Shown: positions 39,101 to 50,400 of the stretch, piece by piece
Layout: each line of letters starts with the position of its first letter
Position numbering within the stretch: the first letter of the stretch is position 1
Origin: Ulva prolifera
Lineage: Eukaryota; Chlorophyta; Ulvophyceae; Ulvales; Ulvaceae
Assembly: GCA_023078555.1 (NCBI GenBank)
Contig: CM041200.1
Location: 1,240,001 to 1,304,000 of the forward strand
Length of the DNA: 64,000 nt
Reading direction: 5' to 3'
Made by a program: the position numbers and the translations under genes
Notes under the pieces: generated by a model
What the model was told of the DNA's origin: nothing
Seen by the model: only the letters and a program-made list of their open reading frames with translations
Databases searched by the model: none

Positions 39101-39798
39101 CGTGGCGTGGTTTGCGGGAGAGGCTCGGGGCCGCAGGGCAGGGCCGCGCGGCAGAGATACCACCACCCGAGCGCAGCTTTGTGGCAAGCACCGTCGTTGC
39201 ACTGCCTGTTGACCCTGAAGCTGCCACACTTGTGAAAGCGGCGTTTGAGGCTGCACGGCTTGACTACGGCCCAGCCACCATTGGTGACCTGCGTGATGGC
39301 GGGGCGGGCAAGTGTGAAGCGTGCAGTGAAATTCTGGGCTCTTCCAAAGTCGGTGGTGTGCGGTGCGATGCTTCATCTTGAGCACCATGTCCTTGTTGTG
39401 CGAGCATGTTACAGGCATGGAGCCAGGCGCCGAGGTCAGAGCGATCAGTATCTTGACGGTGCAGAGCTGTCCGAGAGAGATTTGAGACGGTGCGCGAGAG
39501 CTTGGCAAAACGCATGCTAGAGTACGAGGGGGCCATCCGCCTAGCACACCACGACAAGAATGCAGGTGAAGGGGCAGAGACGCTCCTGCTCAAAGTATGT
39601 CAAGCACACACAAATCGGTATCTCCAAACATTCCAACGTGCAGCGCTACCTGCTAAGCTACGCGTGGACTGCAAAGTGGCACCCGTTCCTTCAGCTGGGA
39701 GTGCCTGGGAGGCAGTGAAAGGGGAAGCTGGCAATGCATCATCAGTCTCACTGCTGGACGTGGCATTGACACATAACACAGATGATGCGGTAGAGTAG
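33119..39798 (+). CDS. Very large unidentified protein with Ala-Trp repeats
   Basis: A multi-exon gene of about 6.7 kb. Early exons (33119-33396, 33440-33630, 33742-33808, then 34138-34690) encode helical, non-repetitive protein, for example QRAINAIADAFKEQFLGVLL and WFDKSWDRILCWYNKLVEM. One exon of more than 2.3 kb (within 34870-37224) is GC-rich and Ala/Arg/Gln-rich. It contains a degenerate motif of Ala-Trp followed by two or three residues and Leu-Leu (RAWEALLSRPAA, SWHGLLGG, HAWARMLPGAP, QWVALLGD, AWDRLLQHG, AWGALLAGD). Motifs continue in later exons (SAWRDLVMLSELL, AVWHGLRRHDASG, SAWRGLRERLG, SAWEAVKGEAG) up to the stop at 39796-39798. One hydrophobic stretch lies near 38.07 kb. The start, and whether 32.6-33.1 kb belongs, are unresolved. 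No known domain is recognised; frame openness across a long GC-rich exon alone is weak, but the recurrent motif in one frame argues for coding. Confidence 0.55.
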
Positions 39799-39954
39799 AG
39801 TGGAATGCAAGGGCGATGGCGCCTGAGATGTGATCGTGAACATGTTTATGACAGAATGCAATTACTTTGCTTCTTGTTTGTACCACCACAGCTCAAACTG
39901 ATCAAGGCACATCGAAGTCACAGGCCAAGGCTCAACGCCAGCTCCTTGTAGTGC

Positions 39955-41252
39955 TTAAACATGATCCGGTTCATTTGTGCCCACGTTGTATCCGCCCTTC
40001 CGCCAATGCCGGACATGATCTATTGCCACACCAGTGGTAGTCTTCCGGGGAATTAAGTTGAGGTCAGCAAAGCCCTTTGCACTGCTGCCCACAACCTTGT
40101 CAATTGTCCCCTCCGCTACGTGGGACGCAGTATATATCAGATCCCTTGTCATCATATGCATCGGAAGAGACTTCGAAATCCACTCCCTGAAGCCGGCAAT
40201 CGGCGAAGCGAAAAACGACTGGACATGGTGTAACTTCCGATTCTCCCGCATCTCATCACATAGCTTGTATGCCAAATCGCGCATCCTACAGCACATTATC
40301 CCAGTGCCAATCAGTTGACGACACAACCACATGTACCTTGCAGAAATCAGTGGAAGTGTTCAGGAGACTTGGATCTCAGGCCTGCCTTACATCAGACATG
40401 ATGACTGCAAGCAGAACAGGGATCATGAAACGCACTGCATCTTCTCAGGCCCACCGAGCTCGTATGAAGCTCCGACAGCATCATCGTGCCGCAAACTTTT
40501 GTAGATGGCTTCAGCTACATCCACAACATATACAGGCTGCACCATGGAGCTGCCGCCGTCCACAACTGGAGCCCCGCTGTTGGCATAGATCCACAGAGCC
40601 ATGTCGTTGAAGAAGCGGTCCTCCACCCCAACAAGTGGTGCAAGTCGCATAATGGTGGAGTCGGGGAACGCCTCTCGGACAGCTTCGTCACCTCTCGCTC
40701 GCGACGCGAGCCGTGGTGATGGGGATGCTGTGTCAGCCCCCAGGCATGACACATGGATCAGACGCTCCACTGATGGTACATCTGCGCACATCTCGGCCAG
40801 GCGGCGAGGCCAGTCCTCGTGAACCTGTATGACATAGGCGCGTGAGTGCATCGAGCAGACAACGGATCACCTTCGGTCATAGCCCTCTTGTGTGTGCGTA
40901 CCTCCTTGAATCCGTAATTCCACGTTTCTGTGTTCTGCCCAATGAGGTTGATCACCACATTAGACTTACTGATGCTATACTTGATGAACTCGTCGTCCCT
41001 GATGCTGAAGTTTTCCAGGGTCACGATGTTTCCCAAGTCACCCATGGGACGCAAATGCTGCATGTCCATGTCATCACAACGATGGGGGCAAACTGCGCGC
41101 CCACCTTCCTCGCCAATCAGGCTGACAACGTATCTGCCTAGGAAACCAGTAGCTCCGAATACAGTGGCCACCACACCGCTGACAGATTGCCGTCCACCTG
41201 ACCCCGACCGAAGCTCGACGTTGCGGAGAGCAAGCTGGCCAATATTTCTTGC
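39955..41252 (-). CDS. NDUFA9: NADH:ubiquinone oxidoreductase NDUFA9-type subunit
   Basis: Accessory subunit of mitochondrial complex I with an atypical short-chain dehydrogenase fold. The exon whose acceptor lies at about 41252 begins within the mature protein (NIGQLALRNVELRSGSGG) and reaches VFGATGFLGRYVVSLIG, the dinucleotide-binding loop. SNVVINLIGQNTETWNYGF follows at about 40.93 kb. A second exon has VERLIHVSCLGAD, MRLAPLVGVEDRFFNDM, and PVYVVDVAEAIYKSL. The last exon (40.3-39.955 kb) ends GYNVGTNEPDHV, the typical NDUFA9 C-terminus. These motifs follow the family order throughout. The first exon with the mitochondrial presequence was not located; it should lie between 41.25 and 42.0 kb. 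NDUFA9 homologues bind NADPH as a structural cofactor near the Q-module junction. Confidence 0.88.
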
Positions 41253-42002
41253 CTGATGCCCTACGTTTGCTTTTTATTTCAATGAGCAAGGATGCGCAGG
41301 CACCACTTTCTGAAAACGAATTACCCTGCAGCAGATCGCACCTGACCGCAGCAGCTCCAACGCTGTGCAAGTGGTTTGAAATGCGCTGCGGCCCCTCATA
41401 CTTTTTATCTTATCTCTGCCAGCTTCAGTGTGCCTTTCAGAGCATAACGACAAACATACGAAAAGCAATGCCAGCGACGTCCATCCAGTGGACCGGGCCA
41501 CAACATCAGCAGAAAGTTCAGGAATTACCACACACTGACTGGACGCTCGAAGTGTGAGTGTTTGCTTGTAAGCAACAAGCCGCGGCATCGCTGTTGCTGT
41601 GCTCCATGCATGGATATTGCACCATGCCACCGCGCAGGTGTACCGTGCGCTCCCTGGTGTGATCGCGAGTGTTCTGATACGAATCACGAAGCGCTTTAAG
41701 AAAATCCAACAGAGCTGCACCTCTGTAGCAATGCAGTCGAGTGCGCGTACACAGGATTCTCGAGCCGGCGTTGCACCGTTTCCCAACCCGATGTCGACAC
41801 TTCACTAGCGCACAACAGCATTTCAGCTTGAAATAATCTGTGTGCATGCAATTGTGAAGGAATTTATTCGCTTCACCCCGCTTCGGACACCGAGGCTGCT
41901 GCCGTTGCCCGTGCGGGCTGGTCCGGGGGCTGGCTGTCAGCATATGTAATGTAGCGTTGGCGATCAGAAAGACGACCATCATGAAACGATAGGAAGACAG
42001 CG
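41253..42002. other. Interval between complex I subunit and RCL1 genes
   Basis: Expected to hold the presequence exon of the NDUFA9-type gene (minus) and the 5' region of RCL1 (plus). Open frames on both strands are short, and none shows a convincing presequence. Confidence 0.4.
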
Positions 42003-43638
42003 ATGCTGAGATTCACAGGTAGTAATTACTTGCGCTTGCGCCTTGTTTTGTCGTGCCTAACTGGCCGGCCTATACGCATAGAGGCTATTCGGGCTGATGA
42101 CGAAGCGCCAGGCCTGCGCACCTTCGAAGCATCCTTCCTAAGACTAGTGGAGAAGATTTCCAACGGATGCGTTGTGGAGATCAATGAAACAGGTGTGACG
42201 CGGCAAGTGTGCTCCACACGCCTCGATCTCCGGCACACTTGCAAGCACATGCTGCAGACGTGGTGCCCGTTGCCGCAGGTACCGAATTACGGTTCAGGCC
42301 AGGGGTAGTCGTTGCAGGACCGGATTTTGGTCACGACTGTGGAAAGGAGCGAAGCATCGGCTACTTCTTGGAGCCATTGTGCCTCCTGTGCTTGTTCAGC
42401 AAGCAGGTACGCCATCCCACCCATCTGGGCGGCCACCATGAGGCAATCGCATCACCTGAAATTTAGCACATGTTCAACGTGTCCTGCACCGATTGTGGGA
42501 CTCCGGTGCAGTCTCTCGGTATCACACTCAAGGGCTACACGAATGCACCCCTCGATGAGAGCATCGACTCGTTCCGCGCTGCGACCCTGCCCCTGTTCAA
42601 GGCCTGTGGCATCTCTGCGACGGTGTCCACGCGGCAGCGAGCCGTCCCCCCCGAAGGTCGGGCGGCGGTGCATGTCACAGTCGAGGCCCTACGCACGATT
42701 GAGCACCCGATCCGCCTCACGGAGGAAGGCCTGGTGAGGCGGGTCCGTGGTGTTGCCTGGACAGTCAACATGGGCCCTCAGAACGCCAAGGCGGCCTTCT
42801 CCTCCGCCAAGGGTGTCCTCTTGAAGCTGCTGGCAGATGTGCAGATCTTCACAGACGTGGTCAGCATCAGGCCCAAGCTGGTGCGGTCCGCCGCACGCAT
42901 GCGCGTCCCTGCTGCACCTCTGTGCTCTTCCCCACGCACCAGCCGTGTCATGCGTCTAAAACTGTCCGGAAAGCTGGTGCACATAGAGCCTGCTTGCACT
43001 TCCGCAGGCTGCAGATGCTGCAGCTGCATGCTGAGGTCCCTAAACAGGAGTAGATCACGTGAACGCTTGCGGGTGCTGCAGGGTCAGACCAGGGCGGCGC
43101 CCGGCTACGGAATTCTGCTGGTGGCGGAGACTACGGCTGGCCGGTACCTCACTGCAGAGCGGTGTATCTCTGGTGCGGAGCTTCTGCAGTGCAAGGAGCA
43201 GGAGATCACTGCGAGCGACGTAGGCCAGCAGGCAGCATGCATGCTGCTCGACGAGATCCAACGGTGCGCGCCCTGCCGCCACCTCGGAACACTGCCCGAC
43301 CGACCATGTCGCCACCGTGTTGTGCCGCTCGTCCGGTGTGCAGCTGGGAAGCAGTGGCTGCCGGGGGCGTTGCCCACTCTCACCAGGCATGTGGATGCAG
43401 GGGGGGAGTGGTTGATGGGAGCCATCAGCCGCTGGCGCTGCTGCTGGCTGCGCTGGGGCCGCGAGAGGTGAACCGTGTGAGGCTTGGTCCGGTGACGCAG
43501 CCTGCAGTGCATGCACTGCGGCACATCAAGGACTTCCTGGGGGTGGAGTTTGATGTCAAGTCGGATGAGGAGTCGCAGACGATCAACCTCACCTGCGTTG
43601 GGGCAGGCATGCTCAACACCAGCCGCAAGGTGCAGTGA
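42003..43638 (+). CDS. RCL1: RCL1, RNA 3'-phosphate cyclase-like protein
   Basis: Nucleolar component of the U3 small-subunit processome, required for pre-rRNA cleavage at site A2. It has the cyclase fold but lost cyclase activity. Exon 1 is 42003-42192 and starts with MLRFTGSNYLRLRLVL, which aligns with the N-terminus of known RCL1 without gaps. Exon 2 is 42279-42406 (TELRFRPGVVVAG; CGKERSIGYFLEPL). Exon 3 starts at 42512 (SLGITLKGYTNAP) and carries VRRVRGVAWTVNM and DVQIFTD. A further exon from about 43080 has APGYGILLVAETTAGRYL, then EITASDVGQQAACMLLDEIQ. The last exon has VVDGSHQPLALLLAALG and ALRHIKDFLGVEFDVK, ending at 43638. The usual GGG-E-V glycine segment is altered to a PPEGRAAV sequence. 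Its complex partner BMS1 is encoded 3.8 kb downstream on the other strand. Confidence 0.93.
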
Positions 43639-44440
43639 GCTGGCTGTGCCTAGACCTCGGTGCCATTGCAGCTGGACCTGTGCCACGGTTCGTCTGTGTG
43701 GGTAGGGTGATAATGCGTATCATTGTTGGCCTACAGAGCCGATGCGACAAGGTTGGTCCCAGTGCTTGACTGGCCCATCACGTGCGTGTTGCACCCAAAT
43801 TGTGTGGTAGGCCAGCCTTGGCATTGATTCGCATCCAGGCTGCTCTAGAGCCCAGGTGACGCTGATCGTGTTGCTGATCGTGGCACAAGTGGGCCGGGCT
43901 GCCTCGTCAGAACAAACCGGCTGGCAGCTTGGCAGCTTGAGCCCGCGATCTGGACGTACTGCTGGGCACCCCAACAGCGATGCATTGCAACGCAACCCGA
44001 CAGTTCACAAAAGTACACTCTTACAGGAGGCGGTGTGCACCAGCGCCACCAGTCCCAATAAAGCTCAGGGAATGAGTTGGGGCGTCTTTTGTGCTGCCGG
44101 ATGATCACCTCCAAGGTCACATGTGACCTGTGCATTCCCACTGCAGCTCAACCGAACAAACGGCTTCTGTAAACGCCTTTGATGCAATCCTAGTCCTACT
44201 GGGAGTGCACACACTGAGCATGTGGCAGCAAGGGGTTGCTCCTCGGCATGCACTGGTATGTCTTCACACGTGAAACTTGCATGCTGTATGCTGAATCGGT
44301 ATCTTACGTCATGTCCAGGCGCACACTCTCCTGTCCTGGACAATGTCGAGCATCTACATGAACGCGTAGCAGGTGCTTGTGCGGCCTCCTCGCACAGGCT
44401 GCTGCCAGCTTGTGCACATCGGCAGCGTTGCGTGTCAGCC

Positions 44441-47107
44441 TCACGGTTCGCTGTACGGATTCAACATGTCTGGGGCTTCTTGGACCGGCCCATCCAAAAG
44501 TCTGACCACCTGCACATGCCCAAGTTCATGCTGCTGGCTGGTGCCATGCCAGGACCACGGGCTGCCGTGTGTAGCAGTGGACGCATACGTCGGGGCACAC
44601 CTGAGCACGCTGCTGTGATGTCTCTGGAGAGTGTGCACCACCGGAGTCAGCACGAGTATCGTGGTACTGCTGGCACAGGCGCAGCGCTTCAGCAGCGGGC
44701 AGGCTGTACAGGCGGCCCAAGAGGATGGCTGCAAGCGTGCCTGTCCTGCCATGCCCTCCCTGGCAGTGGATGTACATTTTCGTTCCCGAACGAGTCAGTT
44801 CACAGCACCTGTCGGCCAGTTCGCTGAGTTCGTCATCGGGCGCCACAGAGAAGTCCTCGATGGGCAGATGCAAGAAATCTACCTGGGTCGCATGTGCACC
44901 TATTGTGGAAGTCTTCTGCTTCAGCAACTCTTCAGCAAGAGCTGCATATGGTCTGCAAAGGGAAGCCACAGTGCAACAGGCTTGGTCAACAATGAGAGCA
45001 TGAGCACTCCGTACGCACGCAGGTCTTATTTTCTGCCATGTATTTGTCTGCTGCTCGCATCTGTGCTGGATGGAACCGGAGCACATACTGTGGCAACAAG
45101 AAAATTGCAATTTTGTTAGGCACGAACGAAATCAGCTACGCCGTAACAAGCAAAAGCACAGGTCGGAAATTTTGGCATTGCTTTCACTGGCAGGCTACTC
45201 TGTCTGTGATAGAGGGTCCCAGCACATTAAGAGTCACTGGCTTCATGCATGCAAGTGTAGGAGCATGCAGCAGCGTGCGAGCGAACATATTGAGATTGGG
45301 CGATCGCGTGGCACAGCACTCAGGCAGACTACGAGGTATGCAGTGTGCGATCATGCAAGTTGCGGTGGGGTAAAGGTTTTGTAATGCACCGCCTGTAAAG
45401 CTGACACGGCCCCAGCTGCAGTTGCACTGCAGGCTGTCAGCGCACAACCAGGAGTCGCACGTGGCCACGCCGAAGTCGACGAGAGACAGGCAGCTCTTAG
45501 CAGCTACTGCGCTGCATAGCTTGCTGCATAAACAAAGCACTGACAGGGTGGGCCAACATTGTACCCTTTCTGACTGTGATCATGGCGTCTCTAGCGACCA
45601 CCAGCGGCCTCGGCTGCAACAGGCATGCGTTTGTGGCTGCTCCGTCTGTGCGCCCAACTCGCGTCGCCCTAACACCGCCACAGGGCATGATAGGCCCAGG
45701 CAAGAAATGGGAAAGTTATAAGCTAAACAAGAACGGCAAGCCCATTAGGCTGCCGATGCACGTGAAGACTGGGGATACAGTAGTGGTGGTCGCCGGCGAT
45801 GACAGCGGCAAGGTTGGCACGATTCAGAAAGTGTTCACTAAGACACAGCAAGTGCTCATCGAGGGAATCAATGTCAGCACCAGACACATTGCGCCCAAGG
45901 TTCAGGATGAACCAGGTGAACGCGTTAAGAAGGAGGCCCCCATCGCGGCTTCCAACGTGATGCACTGGTCGGAGGCACAGAAAGTACGATCGAGGGTAGG
46001 CAAAAAGATTGTAGAAGGGAAAAAGGTCAGATTTCTCAAGAAGACTGGGGAGATCATTGATTAAATCAATGCCAGACGTACGGGGGCTGCAGCGGGAGGC
46101 ACACTGCATGTTGTAACAATGATGCTCGCATCCTGAATCACATTTAATCATGGCGTGTACTGATCAGATCACTGGGGGAGTTTGGATATTTCACCCTACA
46201 GGCTAGTTGTTTCGGACAACGACTTCGCCCCATGGTGCCCCACGCCAAGCCATGGTCATTTCCTCATCCAGTACTTGCAGCGCGGTAAAGGGCAATAGAT
46301 GCATGACACCTGTTAAGTATTGCCTTAAGGTCCTTTGCGTTATTTGTAGGCTGACACCGCACCTGCAGGGTCAATGCCAGTCTGCGTTTTTGCATGGATC
46401 CGGCTGCACCTGTCCCGACACCCGGCATGTTTACGCCATGCGTTCAGAGTCACGAAAGTTTATCATGTGCTGTTGCTTTAGCTTCGTTCCAGCTTTGATT
46501 TATATCTGGCGTGCCCCAGACACAGATTAGAATGCTTTTATGGTGTCACTGTCTTCTGCAGCACCTTGTGGCGAAAGCGCACCCCCGAGGCTGCGTTGTC
46601 CCTTGCAGCCCGCCTATCTCACCTTGCAGGCATACAAAGGTGTAAATGCCTTGGTCTAGAATATTCTCGAGTGTGGCCCGTTGGCCATCCGGATTGGCTC
46701 CAACCAGCACCTGCATTCAACATGCTGATAGGGCGCATCAGGATGTTTAATATAATGCGGGCAGTCAATGCTCTGGCCTCAACAACATAAATGGCTGGCA
46801 GCCCTCATGTCGAGCATATGCCACTGTCAACCGCTGCAAATGCATTGTGCGTTGCCATATGAGGCACGGTGACCTCGGTTCCGATGTCAATGATTGAAGC
46901 TGTTACCTTGCCAGGGACTAACCAGTTTGAAGTTGGAGTTGGCCCTATCATTGTGCTGAGTGGAGCGGCGTCCGGAATGCCTGCGCACGGCAAAAGCGGC
47001 AGTTGCTTTCGACAGTCCCCTTTCCGTATGTCCTCTGCAACAGCAGTGTTTGTCCAGCCATCAGTATCGTGATTGCCATCGTGTCCACCACTAGAGGCGC
47101 AGCCCAT
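44441..47107 (-). CDS. Phosphatase of the tyrosine/dual-specificity fold, exons enclosing uL24c
   Basis: Exon 1 (46907-47107, 67 codons) begins MGCASSGG, a Gly2/Cys3 myristoylation-palmitoylation signal, and ends at NWLVPGK before GTAACAG. Exon 2 (46623-46710) continues VLVGANPDG and ILDQGIYTFVCLQ, the usual start of this phosphatase family. The catalytic exon (44601-44952) has PYAALAEELLKQ, FLHLPIEDFSV, the P-loop HCQGGHGRTGTLAAILLG (Cys nucleophile and Arg present), and a family-typical HDTRADSGGAHSPET segment. The last exon (44441-44509) ends DMLNPYSEP. Each half is incomplete alone and both lie in the right order on one strand, so one gene is likely. At least one small linking exon (entering in phase 1, leaving in phase 2) has not been found. 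The plastid uL24 gene sits on the opposite strand inside the 1.67-kb gap. The alternative is two separate or broken genes. Confidence 0.6.
45582..46064 (+). CDS. RPL24: Plastid 50S ribosomal protein uL24c
   Basis: Intronless, 160 residues. The ATG at 45582 (context ATCATGGCG) starts a transit peptide rich in Ser/Thr/Ala/Val with Arg and no acidic residue for about 35 residues. The mature protein has the KOW motif KTGDTVVVVAGDDSGKVGTI, then VLIEGINVSTRHIAP and a bacterial-type C-terminal part with KVRFLKKTGEIID. uL24 binds 23S rRNA early in large-subunit assembly. The bacterial form and transit peptide place it in the plastid. The TGTAA at 46112 is a likely poly(A) signal. The gene lies within the gap of the minus-strand phosphatase gene, so the two transcripts would be antisense to each other. 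Confidence 0.95.
   Translation: MASLATTSGLGCNRHAFVAAPSVRPTRVALTPPQGMIGPGKKWESYKLNKNGKPIRLPMHVKTGDTVVVVAGDDSGKVGTIQKVFTKTQQVLIEGINVSTRHIAPKVQDEPGERVKKEAPIAASNVMHWSEAQKVRSRVGKKIVEGKKVRFLKKTGEIID
46112..46116 (+). terminator. TGTAA poly(A) signal of uL24c
   Basis: TGTAA 48 bases after the uL24c stop codon. Confidence 0.5.
46203..46350 (-). CDS. Orphan terminal exon, unidentified
   Basis: A minus-strand frame of about 48 codons after an AG acceptor, reading LQITQRTLRQYLTGVMHLLP and then an acidic-aromatic end, stop at 46203. Composition and regularity look like real protein. It cannot be joined in phase to phosphatase exon 2 directly. It may be an alternative last exon of that gene, or the end of another gene whose upstream exons were not found. 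Confidence 0.35.
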
Positions 47108-47412
47108 TGATCGTCACGTAACAGCAACACAGTCACAGAATGTTGGTATCGTCACCGATCAACAAGAGGCAGGATTGCAATGCCTAATAGTTGAATTATC
47201 GTAAATTAAATCAACACCGACAACAACTATTACCCTGACTGGTGCAAAGGCTTGTCCTGGCGGTCCAGAAATCATGCATTACTTGTCCAGCGCACTATCC
47301 CAGCGCTGAACGATCCAGGGAAAAAATACCAACAATATGATGTCATTTGCTAAAGATATGTCATCGGAAAACGATGTCATGATCAAGTTGGTGTGGCCCT
47401 TGTGCTTGTTGG

Positions 47413-50400
47413 CTATCTGCGCTGCTTTTTGGCATTTCGGTTTGCCTCTGCAGTCTGTTGCTGGTATCTGCGCTTGCGTTCATCTTTACTCAGCTGTTCT
47501 CTCCAAGCCTGTTCGTCCGCTTGTTTCTTGGCCCGTTTTTTGAGAGATTTTTTCTTCTGATCGCGACGCTTTTCTGCCTTCTCGTTCCGGATTGCATTTA
47601 GCTGCTGCATCAGAGTGTACATCTGCACATTCAACAGCATTCACAGGCAGCTTTATACACAAATAACTTTCCCTGAACACGATGTCAACATCGACAGGCA
47701 CAAAAGAAGATCAAATGATCGTCTTGGCATACCTTCTTCTCGGGCTTCTCAAGCGGAACAGCCCGCTTCTGCTCCAGGGTACTGCGCTTTCTTGGGGCCT
47801 CGACTTTTGGTTTGCTCGCAAAAGGCAAAGCCTTCTGCAATGCCTTTGGCACCCGGAGTGCCGGGAAGACGCGCTCCACACGATCGATGGGTTTGTACAA
47901 TGAATCCTGCTCCCGCGGCGCACCAACGCCGATCACCCGACGCATCTGCGCTACAGTACGAGCTCCAACCCAGCCAGTGTCGCCTCCGGGCTGATCCGGG
48001 ATCACATTAACGCCTGCCCGGCTTGCAGTAACAACGGCAGCCGGATCATCAGACCCCGTATTGGGGCCTAGATCTGGATAGTAGCCCAGGCCAAGGGGGC
48101 CCAAGCAGAATTTGGAGCCGGCACGGGCACCCTTGAATTGATCAGCAGCAATGAATGCAGTCGTTACTGCTGCACCAGCTTCAGCTGCATCCTGGGCACC
48201 AGCAAGCCCCGCCTCCAGAGCCCCAGCGACAGACCGCTTGTGGACAGTGCGTGCCTTGTCCCCACGCGCAGCCTTGGGGGTGTGGGCAAGGAGGTTGGTG
48301 ACGGGGTTGAAGAAGCGGGGGATGTCAACGGCGACCCAGGCCTTGAGCATCACAATGTCTGAGTGCACCAGCTTGTCCTCGAAGGCGCCCCGGAAGCAGC
48401 CTGGCTGTGAACCGCCTGAACCCGGCCGCATCGCCTTCTTCACAGTGCCACGGATGCCAGAGACTGTGCGCAGAGAGGCGCCAGTGAACTTGGAGACTTC
48501 CACCTGCAATGTGCATCAGCCGTTTTTTTTTTATTTTTTTTGAGCCGTCAGCAGCTGTAATGGGCATGGTCCACAGGCTGGTCCTTGCCAGGTTCTGGGG
48601 CCAGAAGCCATGAACAAGACACATCAGTCGGGGGACAGACAGCTGCCTGCACAGTTGTGCCGCGCAGCGATCTGCCAGGACCGCGGCCGAAAGCAGTTCA
48701 TCGCCATGACAGGTGACTGCGGTGCATACCTCGCTCGTGAACATGTCCTTGATGAATGCAGTGTGGCGCTCGATCTTGTATGGATGGCCCACCAGCTTCA
48801 GCTTCTTCATGATGTCAAAGCGTGCGTCCAACTCCATCACGACTGCAGTGCCACTGATCCTCCACGAGGAGAGGCTGCCTGCAAGATTCTGCACTGCGAT
48901 GATGCCGGTCTGGGGTGGCACGAGCGGCCCAAACACCGTCGCACGGCAATGCATGTGCTCTGGTGTGTACTTCAGCATTCGGTGGCGCCCGTTGTTGTCT
49001 TCCTGCGAGAACACAGGCAGCGTCTGGTAGCGCCGCCAGCCTGCCGAGAGCACCAGGGGGTCCCTGTTCTTGAGGATCTTGGGGTACCAGCGGTGCCGCT
49101 TGAAACGCAGGTGCATGAACCCGACTTTCTCCTCGCCCTGCGAAAGGCCTCCGATGAGCAGAGGCGTTGACGGCTCAAAGCAGTCGACCAGCTCACACGG
49201 CGCCTGAGAGATGCGCATGCGCACGTAAGCTCCCGGCCGGAACCCCTCCAGGGCCTGCCGTGTGGCTGTGTCCATGCTGTCGAGCTCTGCACGCGTCGCC
49301 GCTTGCCGATCGGCGATGTCCTTCTTCACATGGTCGAAGAATGTCTCCTCCTCCTTGCCCCTGCACAGGTGCTACAATAGCACTGACGGCAAACACGCTG
49401 GACCGTGGCAAACCAATGGACAACGGAACTTGAAAAAGGCACACATGGATGATGGATGTGCAACACAGCGGGGCCTGGCTGTTCAGAAAACCACGTATCA
49501 TCGCAAGATCAGATCATGCATGTCTAAGATTTGTTTTATGTGTTATATATCATCACCACAGCACAGGCCCCAATGCAGACATGTTCAGACCGAACAAGCT
49601 GTTCCGATAAAAGATGTTCCACATATATCTTCAGATGCATGTCTAAGTTTTCATCTCTGGATTTTCTTCAGCACAGCTGCAAGGCACGTGTACAGCAAAT
49701 GCAATCAGTACACAAATGGTGGGGCTTCACCTGGCCCAGCCTTGCCCCTTTCGCTTTTGCTGTGCATCGTCTGACGCTTCAGCATCTGAATCGGCACCCT
49801 GTTCGCCATCCTCTTGGGTGCCTTTGTCGACTGCCCGAGCACCCCCCCCATGATCGTAGGCAGTGTCAAATTCAGCCTTCTTAGCAAGCTTGCGGGTCCT
49901 CAATTCTTCCTTGTGGTCCTCATCCTCTGCTTCCTTAATCGCCTTCACTGCAGCCTGCGTGACTTGGTCCTTGCTCCCTACAAATACCTCATGTCCCTGG
50001 TGATCACACAGAAGTCCTCCATCATGCAGCAGGGAAGTACACATTTGTCCAGCTCTGACAACCCACCTGAGAACAGCTTTCCAGACTCGATATCCTGAAA
50101 GTCTCCAAAGACGTCATCAGAGCCATCATCACTGCCAGCGTACTCCCCCTCACCCTCTGCAGCACTCCGCTTACGAGCGTCATCGAATGCTTCCTCTCCA
50201 CCTGTTACGACACGCCGACGCAGTGACTCTATTGCCTCGCCATCATCCAGCCATCTGGAGAGAGCCTCAGCAGGGGCACTACGCCATGCATACACCGAGT
50301 CCGCTCCATCAACGGCACCGGCATCGCCAGCGGAGGCCCCATCTGCCCCACGATCCGCAGTATCTCCACCCCCCGGCCGTTTCAGCTGAAAAAGCTCGTC

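Noticed and set aside
44222..44827. Plus-strand frame of 201 codons
   Set aside because: Antisense to the phosphatase catalytic exons, which carry the HCxxGxxR signature.
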